DNA of 7,199 nt, taken from positions 1 to 7,199 of the forward strand of contig DATIAR010000090.1 of the NCBI GenBank assembly GCA_035457865.1, written 5' to 3'. Numbering within the stretch: the first letter of the stretch is position 1; each line of letters opens with the position of its first letter. The notes under the pieces were generated by a model. It was not told the origin of the DNA, did not search any database, and saw only the letters and a program-made list of their open reading frames with translations. Shown here in pieces: positions 5,583-7,199 of the stretch. The stretch is from UBA8516 sp035457865 (GTDB lineage: Archaea; Thermoproteota; Nitrososphaeria; Nitrososphaerales; Nitrosopumilaceae). A program made the position numbers and the translations under genes.

Positions 5583-6736
5583 TATATCTTGATAATGCTG
5601 CCTCAACTCAAGTAGATGAAAAAGTAATAGATGAAATGTTACCATATTTCAATGAACAGTTTGGAAATCCTTCTTCAATTCACAGATATGGGCGTCTTGC
5701 TTCGATGGCAGTTCAAAATGCACGAAAAAAAATTGCATCCTTGATAAATGCAGAACCTAAAGAAATTCTATTAACTTCTGGTGGTACTGAATCAAATAAT
5801 ACAGCGCTCTATGGAATTGCATATAAGAATAAAGGAAAACACGTAATCACATCATCTATTGAACATGACGCAATACTAGAGCCATGCAAACGACTTGAAA
5901 AGGACGGATTTAAACTAACCTATCTTCCAGTGGATAAGTATGGGCTAGTAAATCCAGATGATGTAAAAAGTGCAGTTTCATCTGATACATGTTTGATTAG
6001 CATAATGTTAGCAAATAATGAAGTAGGTACAATTCAACCAATTAAAGAAATTTGTAAAATAGCTCATGAAAAGAACATACTAGTACACACTGATGCAATA
6101 CAAGCAATAGGAAAGATGCCAATTGACGTAAAGGATCTTGGTATCGATTTGTTGTCTATTTCATCTCATAAGATAAACGGCCCAAAGGGAGTTGGTGCAT
6201 TATACGTGAAGAATGGGACAAAATTAGCTCCTTTGATACTTGGCGGCGGACAAGAGGATGGTCTCAGATCAGGTACAGAAAATGTGCCAAACATAGTAGG
6301 TTTTGGAAAAGCTTGTCAATTAGTAAAAGAAAACATGGAGCAAAACGTTGGGCATTTTAAAAAACTAACTACAAAGCTTGCCACAAGAGTATTACAAGAA
6401 ATTCCTTATGTGACCTTTAATGGACACCCAGAAAAAAGAATACCTAACAACACTCATTTTACATTTCTTGGTGTAAATGGCGAAGATTTGATAATCAAAC
6501 TTGATGAAAATGGAGTTGCTGCATCTACTGGCTCTGCATGTTCTGTTAGAACACAAAAAGCATCACACGTTCTAAAAGCAATGGGTTTTTCTCATGAACA
6601 AATAGCTGGTTCTTTACGGTTGACAGTAGGAATATCAAATACTGAAAATGAAATTGATGAGACAGTTGAAATTTTAAAAAAAGTGGTTAACGAATTACGA
6701 GTTGTATCTCCTTACAAGATGAAATATAATTTTTAA
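5579..6736 (+). CDS. nifS: NifS/IscS-type cysteine desulfurase
   Basis: This PLP enzyme removes sulfur from L-cysteine, giving alanine and an enzyme-bound persulfide that feeds Fe-S cluster, tRNA or cofactor thiolation. The 385-residue length is normal. Visible are the start MIYLDNAAST, GNPSSIHRYG (29-38), TSGGTESNN (66-74), His96 in EHDA over the PLP ring, Asp172 and Gln175 in HTDAIQA, PLP-binding Lys198 in SSHKINGPKG, RSGTENVPNIVG (230-241) and the persulfide-bearing Cys321 in STGSACSVRT. All key residues are present. It starts at TTG 5579-5581, overlapping the larE TGA as TTGA, with GTGAT 6 nt upstream as a partial Shine-Dalgarno. Such tight coupling suggests it supplies sulfur to LarE, though it may also be a general desulfurase of the cell. 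NifS and IscS are not distinguished with certainty. Confidence 0.93.
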   Translation: MIYLDNAASTQVDEKVIDEMLPYFNEQFGNPSSIHRYGRLASMAVQNARKKIASLINAEPKEILLTSGGTESNNTALYGIAYKNKGKHVITSSIEHDAILEPCKRLEKDGFKLTYLPVDKYGLVNPDDVKSAVSSDTCLISIMLANNEVGTIQPIKEICKIAHEKNILVHTDAIQAIGKMPIDVKDLGIDLLSISSHKINGPKGVGALYVKNGTKLAPLILGGGQEDGLRSGTENVPNIVGFGKACQLVKENMEQNVGHFKKLTTKLATRVLQEIPYVTFNGHPEKRIPNNTHFTFLGVNGEDLIIKLDENGVAASTGSACSVRTQKASHVLKAMGFSHEQIAGSLRLTVGISNTENEIDETVEILKKVVNELRVVSPYKMKYNF

Positions 6737-6784
6737 AAAAACAGAATCTATCGTGAACCGACGGTTAGACGATATTCTGTTTTT
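6737..6784. terminator. Bidirectional hairpin terminator between convergent genes
   Basis: AAAAACAGAAT plus ATCG (6737-6753, with a CT bulge at 6748-6749) pairs with CGATATTCTGTTTTT (6770-6784), giving a stem of 15 pairs. The 16-nt loop contains AACCG-A-CGGTT. On the plus strand the stem ends in five T, and on the minus strand in seven T (6741 to 6735). It starts one base after the desulfurase stop and contains the stop codon (6748-6750) and last codons of the minus-strand gene. It could end transcripts from both sides. Confidence 0.6.
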
Positions 6785-7199
6785 GTGGTTAATGGAATTC
6801 CCGAACTGATTCCATCCCAGACAAAAATTTCAATGGCATATTTAGCAGAAATTTTTGGCTCCCACTGAATTTCTACAGTTTTTTTCTTTGTAGGATCTAC
6901 TGTTCCATCAACCCACCGCAAATCAACAACCTTGTTATTTTCATCTTTAACTTGCATAATGTAGCTGTAGCTTTGTGACTTCTGATCATTATTTGATATC
7001 TGTGTTACAAATTTAATCTTTTGACCAACTATGGGGTTTTGCAATATTGGTCTATTGGATGAGTCTTTCGTCTGTATTTTTTCTATACTGATGTTTGGTT
7101 CAGAGTCTGTTTCTACTTTGAATTGGTTCTGTGAGTTTGTAGTTTTAGGAAATGATAATCCTATTTCCCGAGGTTGTCCGGATGCATCTCTAAAGTCAA
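6748..7199 (-). CDS. Secreted/surface beta-sandwich protein, C-terminal part (5' end beyond right edge)
   Basis: The frame is open from the right edge to the TAG at 6748-6750, giving 149 visible residues. A TTG at 7044 is only an internal codon, as the frame continues upstream of it with DSSNRP and VETDSEPN. The visible part is a Ser/Asn/Thr-rich linker followed by one domain of about 95 residues: GQKIKFVTQISNN, YSYIMQVKDENNKVVDLRWV, a Pro/Lys turn, VEIQWEPKISAKYAIEIFVW and a final TEYRLTV strand. This strand pattern is Ig-like. I recall very similar domains (ISNNQ..., YIVQVKDENG, W-P-x-x-x-G-x-Y, IFVW) in thaumarchaeal secreted or S-layer-associated proteins. The signal peptide would lie outside the window. 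It is convergent with the desulfurase operon, 11 bp apart, and probably unrelated to it. Confidence 0.75.
   Translation of the reverse strand, partial: DFRDASGQPREIGLSFPKTTNSQNQFKVETDSEPNISIEKIQTKDSSNRPILQNPIVGQKIKFVTQISNNDQKSQSYSYIMQVKDENNKVVDLRWVDGTVDPTKKKTVEIQWEPKISAKYAIEIFVWDGISSGIPLTTKTEYRLTVGSR

Noticed and set aside
6748..7044. A complete 98-residue gene starting at TTG 7044
   Set aside because: The same frame continues without a stop to the right edge with similar composition, so this is the end of a longer gene.
1..7199. Mobile element or recent horizontal transfer
   Set aside because: There are no transposase or integrase genes, terminal repeats or tRNA-flanked junctions, and codon use looks even across the genes.

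Overview
The window is AT-rich, gene-dense DNA that looks like an ammonia-oxidising thaumarchaeon (Nitrososphaerota, probably Nitrosopumilaceae-like). This is inferred from the archaeal-type malate dehydrogenase, the archaeal B12-binding radical SAM protein, a secreted beta-sandwich protein of a type I associate with thaumarchaeal surface proteins, TATA-like boxes about 26-32 bp ahead of several starts, frequent TTG starts and T-tract termination signals. No 16S gene or ammonia-oxidation gene is present to confirm it.

Layout from left to right: (1) a minus-strand gene for a B12-binding radical SAM protein, cut by the left edge; (2) divergent from it, a plus-strand VIT1/CCC1-type metal transporter; (3) on the minus strand, read right to left, a 67-residue unknown protein, malate dehydrogenase and larB, whose 3' end overlaps the transporter gene by 11 bp; (4) an AT-rich divergent control region of about 200 bp; (5) a tightly overlapping plus-strand operon larC-larE-cysteine desulfurase (ATGA and TTGA overlaps); (6) a hairpin with T-tracts on both sides, separating this operon from (7) a convergent minus-strand surface-protein gene, cut by the right edge.

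The centre of interest is a complete set of biosynthetic genes for the nickel-pincer nucleotide (NPN) cofactor. LarB carboxylates and hydrolyses nicotinic acid adenine dinucleotide, LarE thiolates the product, and LarC inserts nickel. NPN is the cofactor of LarA-family racemases and epimerases, but no larA lies in the window. Two neighbours may tell how the pathway is used here. A cysteine desulfurase is translationally coupled to larE and could supply its sulfur. A malate dehydrogenase sits directly upstream of larB, which suggests, as inference only, that the NPN enzyme acts on malate or a related hydroxyacid. The transporter could bear on metal supply, but it has its own promoter and terminator and is not clearly part of the system.
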